From contig JAHFBQ010000060.1 of the NCBI GenBank assembly GCA_023249935.1, positions 1 to 8,432 of the forward strand: a stretch of 8,432 nucleotides of DNA, given 5' to 3'. Shown piece by piece: positions 1 through 6,297 of this stretch. A program made the translations under genes and the position numbers. This DNA comes from a bacterium. Its GTDB lineage: Bacteria; Babelota; Babeliae; Babelales; RVW-14. The notes beneath the pieces are model-generated. The model had not been told where the DNA came from. It was given only the letters and a program-made list of their open reading frames with translations, and did no database searches. Each line of letters opens with the position of its first letter. The stretch's first letter is position 1.

Positions 1-1071
1 GTAATTGAATCAATAAAGAATGCACCGCAGTTTTCATCTTGGTCGGTAGGGGTGTTTTGGCTATTCTTGGCAGCTATTGTTTTGTTGACGCGATGTGTTT
101 ATTCGATCCCAGCAATTATTTTGATTTCGCCATTTGGTATCGCATTAGGAATGTTTGGTCTGCCGCTAGAAACGTTGGGTATGAAATTTGGCGAAATCAA
201 AAGCAGTTTGTGGGTGGTGCCAACATTGAATTTTGAATCATCGCTTCTATTCTCAGGTCTAACGGTGGCATTCATAGCAATCTTGGAAACACTTATTTCT
301 GCAAAAATTGCGGATGGTGTAACGAAAACAAAACATAACACAAAACGCGAACTTTTTGCTCTTGGGCTTGCAAATATTGGTTCAGGGCTTTTTGGAGGTA
401 TTCCTGCGACCGCCGCACTGGCAAGGACAACACTTAATATAAAATCTGGAGCTTCGCATAAAACGTCACAGGGGATAAGTAGCGTGTGTATTGCTGTGTG
501 TGTCGTACTCTTTATTCAATATTTTTCGTATATGCCGCTTGCTGTTGTTGCAGCCATCCTTGTTTCTGTTGCAATAAAAATGATTGAGATGGAGCATTTT
601 TCGCGATTGTTTTCTCACGATAAAATAAATTTTTTACTCAGTCTATTTGTCGCACTGGTAACGGTGATCAAGGATCCGATTGTTGGGATCGTCTTTGGAG
701 CGGCCATTTCGCTTGTATTATTTATGGAGCGGCTTTCTCATGGATATCTTGAACTTTCTGGTATAAAAAACGTTGTGATCAATGAGCAGATCGATGCAGT
801 TGTTTATAATTTGGTTGGGCCGCTTGGTTATATCAATGCACAGGCGCATGTGGCACATTTTGAATCACATCTAGAAGATTATAAAAATAAGAGTGTGATC
901 TTAAATTTGCGCAAATTATATTTCGTCGATTCAGATGGTGTTGAGGCCTTGAGTGAAATTGTTGAAATGTTACAAGCAAAAAACTTAAAGGTTGTGTTTG
1001 TTGAGGTGAACAAGCAGGTTGCCGATATGCTTCGTCAGCAGTCTGGTCAGTGCCGTAGTTTGTTGGAGTAA
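1..1071 (+). CDS. SulP family anion transporter with C-terminal STAS domain (5' truncated by window)
   Basis: The frame is open from base 1, so the start and the first membrane helices lie outside the window. An internal GTG at 52 is not a convincing start. Counting residues from 52, the stretch at about 80-135 matches the SulP core: ETLISAKIADG, then KHNTKRE, then FGGIPATAALART followed by NIKSGA. Hydrophobic helices continue to about residue 225. A STAS domain follows at about 247-335. SulP/SLC26 proteins move inorganic anions or dicarboxylates across the inner membrane; the substrate cannot be read here. In the STAS loop the usual D-S/T-S/T-G reads DSDG (residues 293-296), with Asp at the position phosphorylated in SpoIIAA-like STAS proteins. 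The family assignment is secure. The next gene starts 38 bases downstream on the same strand. Confidence 0.93.
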   Translation, partial: VIESIKNAPQFSSWSVGVFWLFLAAIVLLTRCVYSIPAIILISPFGIALGMFGLPLETLGMKFGEIKSSLWVVPTLNFESSLLFSGLTVAFIAILETLISAKIADGVTKTKHNTKRELFALGLANIGSGLFGGIPATAALARTTLNIKSGASHKTSQGISSVCIAVCVVLFIQYFSYMPLAVVAAILVSVAIKMIEMEHFSRLFSHDKINFLLSLFVALVTVIKDPIVGIVFGAAISLVLFMERLSHGYLELSGIKNVVINEQIDAVVYNLVGPLGYINAQAHVAHFESHLEDYKNKSVILNLRKLYFVDSDGVEALSEIVEMLQAKNLKVVFVEVNKQVADMLRQQSGQCRSLLE

Positions 1072-1092
1072 TGCTACTTAAGATAGCATTTT
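1071..1092 (+). terminator. weak terminator-like hairpin after the SulP gene
   Basis: ATGCTA (1071-1076) pairs with TAGCAT (1084-1089) around a 7-base loop and runs into TTTT (1089-1092). The stem has only 6 mostly A/T pairs and the T run is short, so termination is probably partial. Read-through into the Nif3 gene is plausible because no clear promoter lies in the 38-base gap. Confidence 0.3.
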
Positions 1093-1109
1093 AGTTAGTA
1101 AGGTTTCTT

Positions 1110-1865
1110 ATGAGCAAAATTATAACTGCTCGATCACTTGTCAAAGATCTTGATCAACTTCTCGATCCGATGCGTATGGCTGATTTTGGTCCTAATGGTT
1201 TACACATTGCCAATGAAGGGCCGCTTACAAAAATAGCAACAGCGGTGACCTCTTCGCTGGAAGCAATTGAGAAAGCTGCGCAGCTTGGTGCACAAGCGCT
1301 CATCGTTCATCACGCATTCAAAGATGCGTACCCTATCAGTGACCAGCTGCTCTACAAAAAAATTCATACATTTGTGTACAACAATATTGCGCTCATTCGA
1401 TATCATCTCCCACTCGATGCGCATCAAGAGCTTGGCAATAACTGGAAAGCTGCTCGTGATATGGGGTGGCAGGATCTTAAGCCATTTGGTGAGTATAATG
1501 GCTCCGTGATTGGTGTGCGCGGTACTTTTGCTCCAGTTTCCATAGAGGCTTTTGCGGCAAGTCTTGAAAAATATTACAGCAACAAGGCAATGCTTGCGCC
1601 GGCAAAAAAAGAGATTTCTTCGGCCGCATTAATCTCTGGCGGTGCATACAAGTACGTTGTGCAAGCTGCGGCAGCCGGTGTAGATTGTTATGTTACCGGC
1701 ACATGTGATGAGTTGGCATGGGATGTTGCCTACGAAGCAGGCATCTCGTTTTGCGCTCTTGGTCATGCAGCAACTGAAAAGGTTGGTCCGCGGGCTTTGG
1801 CCGAGTATATCCAAAAAACGTATCGTATTGAGACTGTCTTTATTGATACTCCAAACCCGTTCTAA
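1110..1865 (+). CDS. Nif3-like dinuclear metal center protein (YbgI/DUF34 family)
   Basis: This 251-residue protein has the usual length of the short Nif3/YbgI form. The N-terminal PNGLHIANE (28-36) matches the PNGLQV region of E. coli YbgI. The metal ligands expected for the family are all visible: H67-H68 in VHHAF, H99 and D103 in RYHLPLDAH followed by GNN, and H219 and E223 in ALGHAATEKVG. The family forms toroidal hexamers with two metal ions per subunit. Its biochemical role is unsettled; the label GTP cyclohydrolase I type 2 in databases rests on thin evidence. The usual TGE before the last ligand region reads TGTCDE (197-201), a mild deviation. The ATG start has AAGG six bases upstream. 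The stop lies three bases from the stop of the convergent transporter gene. Confidence 0.93.
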   Translation: MSKIITARSLVKDLDQLLDPMRMADFGPNGLHIANEGPLTKIATAVTSSLEAIEKAAQLGAQALIVHHAFKDAYPISDQLLYKKIHTFVYNNIALIRYHLPLDAHQELGNNWKAARDMGWQDLKPFGEYNGSVIGVRGTFAPVSIEAFAASLEKYYSNKAMLAPAKKEISSAALISGGAYKYVVQAAAAGVDCYVTGTCDELAWDVAYEAGISFCALGHAATEKVGPRALAEYIQKTYRIETVFIDTPNPF

Positions 1866-1868
1866 TTC

Positions 1869-3194
1869 TTATTCGATAATCTTATTCTCTGCTAGGAGCT
1901 TTTGGTTGGTTTTGCCGACAAGATGGGCAACTATAATCCATATACCGATGCAGCCAAGAGAAATAATTGAGCCATAAAATAACAACATTGGTAAGGTTGA
2001 AAAAAAGGTGGTGATTATAGCTCCGCTTGCTTTTGCAGCTCGAGCTCCCTGGACATCAATCCAGCTTTTTGCTTTGAAGCGCACGTCGTGGCTGGTTGGT
2101 ATGTACATTATCTCTTCACATGGGTTGTTAAGTGCGTAACTCAAGCTCTTGATTCCAGCAAGTGTAATAAAGAATGTCCAGATATTTGGGAATATCCAGG
2201 TGTATGTAACGAGGCAAGCGATAATTATTGGATATAACATTAAACATGCTGTAACACCGAAGCGGCGAAGAAAAAAGCTTGTGCAAAATAATGAGAACAA
2301 TAGAGAAGTGGTAATGGTTACTGAGCCAAACATACCGAGAAATGAAGTGACTTTTTCCAAGTTGCCAAACGTACGATGAGCTGCTGAGTAGAGTTGGTAT
2401 TCAAAGAAGAAGCTGAAGATGTCGAATGTGGTTGCTATAACTAAAATACCTACAATGTAGGGCCTAGTTGCAATTAATTTAATCCCTTCCATAACTCCTG
2501 TAATGTTCCTTGTTTTTTTGGGGTACTTTGCGGTAGATACACGTTTGATGGTATATAACTTGATTATGAAGGGAATGAGTAACAATGCTCCAGCCGCAAT
2601 GCAGCTCAGGAATGGTATGCCAAGTTTAGTTGCATGCGTAGACAGTAGAAGTGTTCCTAAGAGCCCGCCAACTTGTCCTCCGAAAATAATGAGAGGGTAT
2701 CCTTTTTTTGCTTCAGCTGTGTCAGCACCGGTAGTTACTGCAGTGTCAACGCTCGTGCTAACAAATGACCAAAACAACGTTACAACAAGAGATCCTAAAC
2801 TTTCTGTTGCAACATAGATTGACCAGCCTAAGCCTTTATTGGCCCATAGTGGAAGATGGTCTGTGCCTGCAGAAGATTGACCAATGAGATATGCAAATAT
2901 TAAAAATAACATTCCATAAAATGAGGTAACGATATAAATGAGCTTTGTATCGGTAAGCAGATCAACCAATCTATTATAGAGCAGCACAATTACGATAAGC
3001 GATACAAATGAAACCATTTTTGCATAGGGCAAACTTTCTGAGTTAACGAGGTGCATAAAAGTAGTGTTTTTGATTGTGTGCAGCATCCAGTAGCCACCAA
3101 TGATCAAGAAAAAAGCAATAGCAAGAAGACTAAATTCTTGTAACTCTTCTCTGGTGACGTCACCCCATAGCGCGCGTTTGATGGTGTCTAGCAT
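1869..3194 (-). CDS. NTT family nucleotide (ATP/ADP-type) transporter
   Basis: This is a 441-residue inner membrane protein with about 11-12 hydrophobic segments and no soluble domain. Matches to the plastid/chlamydial/rickettsial NTT family are KNTTF (42-46), ATESLGSLVVTLFWSF (129-144), FGGQVGGLLG (171-180), a middle helix ending in FFFE (262-265), and EEIMYIP...KSWIDVQGARAAKASGA (360-392). The family exchanges ATP for ADP or imports nucleotides from a host cell. The exact substrate is unknown, and the Lys of the usual KEMAYIP motif is Glu360 here. The start at 3194 is chosen over an in-frame ATG at 3233 because AGAAGGA lies five bases upstream and homology begins there. It overlaps the end of the ComEC-like gene by 35 bases, suggesting translational coupling. 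It signals dependence on a host. Confidence 0.9.
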   Translation of the reverse strand: MLDTIKRALWGDVTREELQEFSLLAIAFFLIIGGYWMLHTIKNTTFMHLVNSESLPYAKMVSFVSLIVIVLLYNRLVDLLTDTKLIYIVTSFYGMLFLIFAYLIGQSSAGTDHLPLWANKGLGWSIYVATESLGSLVVTLFWSFVSTSVDTAVTTGADTAEAKKGYPLIIFGGQVGGLLGTLLLSTHATKLGIPFLSCIAAGALLLIPFIIKLYTIKRVSTAKYPKKTRNITGVMEGIKLIATRPYIVGILVIATTFDIFSFFFEYQLYSAAHRTFGNLEKVTSFLGMFGSVTITTSLLFSLFCTSFFLRRFGVTACLMLYPIIIACLVTYTWIFPNIWTFFITLAGIKSLSYALNNPCEEIMYIPTSHDVRFKAKSWIDVQGARAAKASGAIITTFFSTLPMLLFYGSIISLGCIGIWIIVAHLVGKTNQKLLAENKIIE

Positions 3195-4050
3195 GCGTAT
3201 CCTTCTTATCCTTTTGTTTCGGGTTCTTAACAAACCTCTCAGGCGTGCTTAGCTTCGTTTTGGTAGCTAAGCATTTTTCCTCGAGAGCTTGCAAGGCATC
3301 ACGCCAAACATCATTTTGATACTTGGGAATAACGCCAAACGAGATTTCATCGATAGTGATATCATCGAGAACAACCAGTAGAGCACGCAGGCTACGTATG
3401 CCTGCATAGGTGCAGTGCCAGTGGTAGATATGGTTTGAGCCAAAAGTTTTGTATAAGAGCGGTTTTATTTTATAACGCGTTGGCGATTTATAACTTGTTT
3501 TATGTACAAAAAAGCCATCATCAATTACAAGCCGTTTGCCGTTGCGCTTGATGCAGCTGAAATGTTCAAGTGTGTGAGCAAACTGATACTGAAATATAAA
3601 GCACATGCCAAAGCATAACAGCATGGCGACTGAGCTTGTCCAAATGATTGATATTTTATAACGATTTGAAACGTACCAGAGACCCCAGGCGATCGCTGCA
3701 CAGAGGAGAAAACTGATACCGTGAGGTGGTGCACCAAAGCCAATAAGCCAGGCATTGGTACTTAAGTTGAGTAAGTAATGCCAGATGACTGTTAAATGTT
3801 CGATCGCCCAGCACAGAAGTGAATTAGGGACATGTAGCATCTCAGTCAGGAACAGAAGCGAGCTGAGCATGAGTACGCCCATAAAAAATGGTGTAGAAAG
3901 TAGATTGCCAACAACGCTCATGATAGACAAGGGAAGGCCCCAAGCGATGAGTATGGGCAGAGAAAGTGCTGAGAGTAAAAATTGAAGTTTAATGCCACCA
4001 ATCAGCCAACGACGGGCGAATGCTCCTACTGACGGGGAAAACTTACCCAT
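3160..4050 (-). CDS. ComEC/Rec2-related membrane protein, short form lacking the N-terminal part
   Basis: This 296-residue protein matches the last part of the ComEC Competence domain: the LQFLLSALSLPIL...GNLLSTPF pattern (22-55) resembles the helix pair of ComEC that ends in a NLLxxP motif. Hydrophobic helices lie at about 18-38, 42-70, 78-98, 112-127 and 133-154. A soluble tail (165-296) follows and ends in a very basic stretch. Full ComEC, the DNA import channel, is usually over 600 residues with an OB-like domain, about ten helices and often a metallo-beta-lactamase-like domain. Here the first domains are absent and no HxHxDH motif exists; RNGKRLVIDDGFF (169-181) faintly recalls the start of that domain. 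The start at 4050 is preferred over 4116 because GGAAG lies five bases upstream. It overlaps holB by 25 bases. DNA uptake activity is doubtful. Confidence 0.65.
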   Translation of the reverse strand: MGKFSPSVGAFARRWLIGGIKLQFLLSALSLPILIAWGLPLSIMSVVGNLLSTPFFMGVLMLSSLLFLTEMLHVPNSLLCWAIEHLTVIWHYLLNLSTNAWLIGFGAPPHGISFLLCAAIAWGLWYVSNRYKISIIWTSSVAMLLCFGMCFIFQYQFAHTLEHFSCIKRNGKRLVIDDGFFVHKTSYKSPTRYKIKPLLYKTFGSNHIYHWHCTYAGIRSLRALLVVLDDITIDEISFGVIPKYQNDVWRDALQALEEKCLATKTKLSTPERFVKNPKQKDKKDTHARHHQTRAMG

Positions 4051-4781
4051 AACTGCTTCCAAAATAAATCTGAGCTGCCCGATTGCGGTGGCATCGCCAT
4101 TGCTTTGTGTACGCAACTTGTGGCCGCCATCAAATACTCTGTCATCCCGGATCGGAGTCCGGGACCTGCCTTAATTTCAACGGCCGCTGCTAACTTGCTC
4201 TGTAAATGTTCAAACAATTCATCAAGCAGTTGCTGTGAATCGCTGTCTGAAAATTTACTGCGTTGTAGGAGTTGTTCAAAATCTTGTACTGCTGTAAGCG
4301 GAGCGCCTCGTAAAAAGAATGCAACAAGCGGGTGCGCCTCAGCCATCTGTGCGCGTGCTAGTGTGAGTATCTCTGCTCGAGAGATAATGGTTGGGAGCAG
4401 GGCGTTTAAGTTTTCAGTAAGTAGGATGAAGTGATAGCCCGTATGTGGTTCTTCAAGACTTTTCAGCAGGCGGTTTGCAGTTGCTTGGGTTAACTTTTCA
4501 CTCTGTTCAAGTACGAAAAAGAAGGTTTGATTATCATCGAGTGATAGTGTGGTGATTTGAAAAAGGACGTTCAGATCATCCACGGTGTAATCTTTGGTCG
4601 GCTTAAGCCACGCCAAAAACCGGTGTTGATGATGTGAGATTTGTTTGCACTCAGAACAAAAACAGTCACCGCCACCTTGTTTGCACCACTGGGTGCGCAG
4701 CAGGTCGACTGTTGCCTGTGTGGTTTGCTCTTGCGAGCCGACAATGATATGTGTAGGTATGCTTAGGTTGAGGGTGATCAT
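4026..4781 (-). CDS. holB: DNA polymerase III delta' subunit
   Basis: This 251-residue AAA+ protein of the clamp loader would help load the beta clamp at replication forks. The visible pattern is HIIVGSQEQT (11-20), a zinc-binding module with cysteines 33, 40, 42 and 45, FFFVLEQSEKLTQATANRLLKSLEEP (87-112) and ISRAEIL (133-139), where the SRC motif of the family reads SRA. No Walker A loop is present, as is normal for delta' rather than tau/gamma. It is shorter than E. coli HolB (about 330), and the C-terminal domain looks reduced. Residues 204-214 (KAGPGLRSGMT) are encoded by a palindromic repeat described separately. It is the first gene of a - strand overlapping cluster; AAAGAGA lies upstream of the ATG. 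tau/gamma-like alternatives are unlikely given the missing P-loop. Confidence 0.82.
   Translation of the reverse strand: MITLNLSIPTHIIVGSQEQTTQATVDLLRTQWCKQGGGDCFCSECKQISHHQHRFLAWLKPTKDYTVDDLNVLFQITTLSLDDNQTFFFVLEQSEKLTQATANRLLKSLEEPHTGYHFILLTENLNALLPTIISRAEILTLARAQMAEAHPLVAFFLRGAPLTAVQDFEQLLQRSKFSDSDSQQLLDELFEHLQSKLAAAVEIKAGPGLRSGMTEYLMAATSCVHKAMAMPPQSGSSDLFWKQLWVSFPRQ
4141..4170. repeat. palindromic repeat inside holB, translated in frame
   Basis: TCCCGGA (4145-4151) pairs with TCCGGGA (4158-4164) around loop TCGGAG. The 22-base core 4144-4165 equals 5032-5053 of the intergenic element except at two bases (4151 A for C, 4158 T for G), which pair with each other. On the - strand the copy is read as holB residues 204-214 without breaking the frame, as Rickettsia palindromic elements do in genes. 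Confidence 0.8.
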
Positions 4782-4904
4782 ATATCTCTTTACTGCTTAT
4801 CTGATAGTTCGCTTACAGGCCGCAAAATAGCATAAAATTTGGAAAATGAATAATTATTTGGCGAGAGTTTTACAGTTATTTTATATTGAATTGTGCTTAC
4901 TAGT

Positions 4905-4936
4905 ACGTCGTCCCGGCCTCCGAGCCGGGATCCAGG
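4905..4936 (+). repeat. left arm, palindromic repeat copy
   Basis: TCCCGGC (4911-4917) pairs with GCCGGGA (4924-4930) around loop CTCCGA. The unit begins GTCGTCCC and ends GGGATCCAGG, a pattern resembling short dispersed palindromes known from several bacteria. Confidence 0.85.
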
Positions 4937-5026
4937 TTTTTCTGTAATGCCCTATTTTTTTGAGACAATTTTTAATATTCTTATCATCAAATGAACCCTT
5001 GAAATTATCCAGTTTTTAAAGTTTAG

Positions 5027-5058
5027 CCTGGATCCCGGCTCGGAGGCCGGGACGACGT
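5027..5058 (-). repeat. right arm, palindromic repeat copy
   Basis: This is the exact reverse complement of 4905-4936. The stem TCCCGGC (5033-5039) with GCCGGGA (5046-5052) closes the loop TCGGAG, the same loop as in the holB copy. Confidence 0.85.
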
Positions 5059-5159
5059 GTAGTAGCGGCTTTACTTCTTATTTAGCTCATTGAGTTCGTG
5101 TTATTTAGCCTTGGCCTCTATATTGCTCGTGTAAGATTTGCGAGGTTATAGGAAGAATT

Positions 5160-5471
5160 ATGAAAACAAGAAATTTTCAAAAGTATCTTGAGAAACGGCT
5201 TGATAAAGCTGAAATTGCTGAAATTAAAACTCAGGCAAAACTTGAAGTAGAAATCTTAAAATCGATTCAGCAATTAATTTCAGGCGTAATGGAAGATTAT
5301 ATGGAGAAAAATAACATAGGGTTTAATGAGCTTGTTAGGCGCCTTGATTCAAGCCCGGCCCAAGTTGCTAAAATGCGACGCGGCGAGGCAAATTTAACAT
5401 TAACAAGTTTGGCACATCTTTTTGCGGCACTTGGAAAGGGCCCGCAAGAAGTTTTCAAAAATAAAAAATAG
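5160..5471 (+). CDS. XRE-type helix-turn-helix protein, antitoxin-like
   Basis: This is a small 103-residue DNA-binding protein. Residues 1-50 form a charged, probably helical N-terminal part (NFQKYLEKRLDKAEIAEIK and on). Residues about 50-99 fit the HTH_3/XRE fold: IGFNELVRRLDSSPAQVAKMRRGEANLTLTSLAHLFAALG, with the recognition helix around SPAQVAKMRRG. The length and layout resemble HigA-like antitoxins and stand-alone regulators found in host-associated bacteria. No toxin gene is adjacent: upstream is the inverted-repeat element and downstream is convergent tmk, whose stop lies three bases away. The start is supported by AGGAAG four bases upstream. Its targets are unknown; binding to its own upstream region is a reasonable guess. 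It sits on the opposite strand from its neighbours, between tmk and holB, suggesting insertion. Confidence 0.82.
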   Translation: MKTRNFQKYLEKRLDKAEIAEIKTQAKLEVEILKSIQQLISGVMEDYMEKNNIGFNELVRRLDSSPAQVAKMRRGEANLTLTSLAHLFAALGKGPQEVFKNKK

Positions 5472-5474
5472 CGG

Positions 5475-6101
5475 CTAGAAAATAGACTTTAGCGCCTCAA
5501 TCGCCTGCGCAAGCAAAACTTCCTGTGTTTCATTGCCATCAAGGCGTAGTACGTTATTTCGAGACTTAAAGATGGTTTCAAATCCATGGCGTACTGCCGT
5601 GAAAAACGGGATGCCGCGGACTTCGAACGAGGTTAAAGTGGCTCCACGCTTGGCGAAGCGAGCAGCAGCAACGTGTGGTTCAATATCGATAAAAATGGTC
5701 AAGGTTGGTGTGATGCCGGCCATTGCCACAGCGTTAACCTCGGTAATGAAGTTGATGTCGACGCCGCGGGCATAGCCCTGGTAGGCGAGCGATGAGTCAG
5801 CACAGCGATCAGAGATGACGATTATATTTTGTTCTAATGCGGGGATAATAATTTTGCGAAAATGTTCGGCTCGGTCTGCCGCAAACAGTAAAAATTCGCT
5901 GACCGCATCGAGTGGTTCCTGCTGCTCATTCAAGAGTTGGCGCAGGGTGACGCCAAGTTTTGATCCGCCCGGTTCTTTGGTAAGCAGGACAGAGTGGTTA
6001 TCCGCTTTCAAAGCAGTTACTAGATTGTTAGCCAGTGTGCTTTTGCCGCAGCCATCGATGCCTTCCAGTGTAATGAATATGCCTTTTTGCTTATTTTTCA
6101 T
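5475..6101 (-). CDS. tmk: thymidylate kinase
   Basis: This 208-residue cytosolic enzyme phosphorylates dTMP to dTDP with ATP, for DNA synthesis. The P-loop EGIDGCGKST (13-22) is of the bacterial type with Gly after Asp. TKEPGG (41-46) and FLLFAADRAEH (70-80) form the dTMP site region. The DR motif is ISDRCADSSLAYQG (96-109). The LID region FAKRGATLTSFE (149-160) keeps R148 and R152, but the common LDRFE reads LTSFE, so the usual Asp-Arg pair is missing; activity is still likely. The length is normal. The ATG has a GAGGGG-type ribosome site about six bases upstream. tmk is often directly followed by holB in bacteria; here a repeat element and an opposing regulator gene separate the two. Its stop is three bases from that of the convergent XRE gene. 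Confidence 0.95.
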   Translation of the reverse strand: MKNKQKGIFITLEGIDGCGKSTLANNLVTALKADNHSVLLTKEPGGSKLGVTLRQLLNEQQEPLDAVSEFLLFAADRAEHFRKIIIPALEQNIIVISDRCADSSLAYQGYARGVDINFITEVNAVAMAGITPTLTIFIDIEPHVAAARFAKRGATLTSFEVRGIPFFTAVRHGFETIFKSRNNVLRLDGNETQEVLLAQAIEALKSIF

Positions 6102-6158
6102 AACATCCCCTCTGTTCGAGGTTTATCCAGGTAATTTACTTGGTAATGGAGACAAGAT

Positions 6159-6188
6159 AGCCTATTTTAGGCAAAAATGCCTGTTTTT
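6159..6188. other. overlapping short hairpins upstream of tmk
   Basis: GCCTA (6160-6164) can pair with TAGGC (6168-6172), and AGGCA (6169-6173) can pair with TGCCT (6178-6182), so the two are mutually exclusive. On + the second is followed by TTTTT (6184-6188), but no + gene ends before it. On - it would lie in the tmk leader if transcription starts above it. The function is unknown. Confidence 0.3.
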
Positions 6189-6228
6189 CAACAAAATGAG
6201 TTTCTGGTAAACTATATTAAGTTTCAAA

Positions 6229-6257
6229 TTGAATTATTGATAAAATTCTGATAGTAT
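6229..6257 (+). promoter_or_regulatory. candidate sigma-70 promoter for the secreted protein gene
   Basis: TTGAAT (6229-6234), a 17-base spacer and TAGTAT (6252-6257) each match four of six consensus bases. Transcription would begin near 6264, about 34 bases before the ATG at 6298. The region is AT-rich, so chance matches are possible. Confidence 0.4.
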
Positions 6258-6297
6258 TAAAACATGCATTTTTGCTCAGCTTTTTAATGGGGTTATT

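Larger units (their letters stand above)
4905..5058. mobile_element. MITE-like element with perfect 32-base inverted ends
   Basis: Bases 4905-4936 are the exact reverse complement of 5027-5058. They enclose 90 AT-rich bases with no reading frame. With a one-base gap and one mismatch the symmetry extends outward to TACTA (4898-4902) and TAGTA (5060-5064). Each arm is itself a hairpin, so the unit can fold as two small hairpins or one long one. No transposase is nearby and no clear target duplication is seen. It may be a non-autonomous element or two copies of a short palindromic repeat in opposite orientation. Confidence 0.75.
4782..5159. other. 378-base divergent intergenic region between holB and the XRE gene
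   Basis: I see no credible gene here. The stretch holds an inverted-repeat element (4905-5058, imperfectly extended to 4898-5064) and AT-rich flanks. Promoters for holB (-) and the XRE gene (+) must lie here or beyond, but I could not find convincing -35/-10 pairs. Ribosome sites are AAAGAGA before holB and AGGAAG (5150-5155) before the XRE gene. Confidence 0.7.

Noticed and set aside
1860..1875. Shared terminator between Nif3 and NTT stops
   Set aside because: I found no stem-loop with a T run in the short gap or just beyond it.
2503..2817. 104-residue reading frame on + opposite the NTT gene
   Set aside because: It is antisense to a gene with clear family motifs, and has no domain or ribosome site of its own.
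3195..3233. Longer start (3233) for the NTT gene
   Set aside because: The added residues are a basic stretch (RTRNKRIRRIR) without family match, and a strong ribosome site precedes 3194.
3160..3560. Functional metallo-beta-lactamase domain in the ComEC-like tail
   Set aside because: There is no HxHxDH motif or other metal ligands; only a vague resemblance at RNGKRLVIDDG.
4051..4116. Longer start (4116) for the ComEC-like gene
   Set aside because: The extra residues are the other-frame reading of holB's end, including the edge of its coding sequence; 4050 has a good ribosome site.
4105..4434. 109-residue reading frame on + opposite holB
   Set aside because: It is Cys/Ser-rich antisense translation of a well-supported gene.
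4905..4945. Left arm hairpin plus TTTTT as a terminator
   Set aside because: Eight bases separate the stem from the T run and no + gene ends upstream of it.
4905..5058. CRISPR array
   Set aside because: There are only two repeat copies in opposite orientation with a 90-base spacer, and no cas genes.
5815..6210. 131-residue reading frame on + opposite tmk
   Set aside because: It is antisense to tmk, which has intact P-loop and DR motifs.
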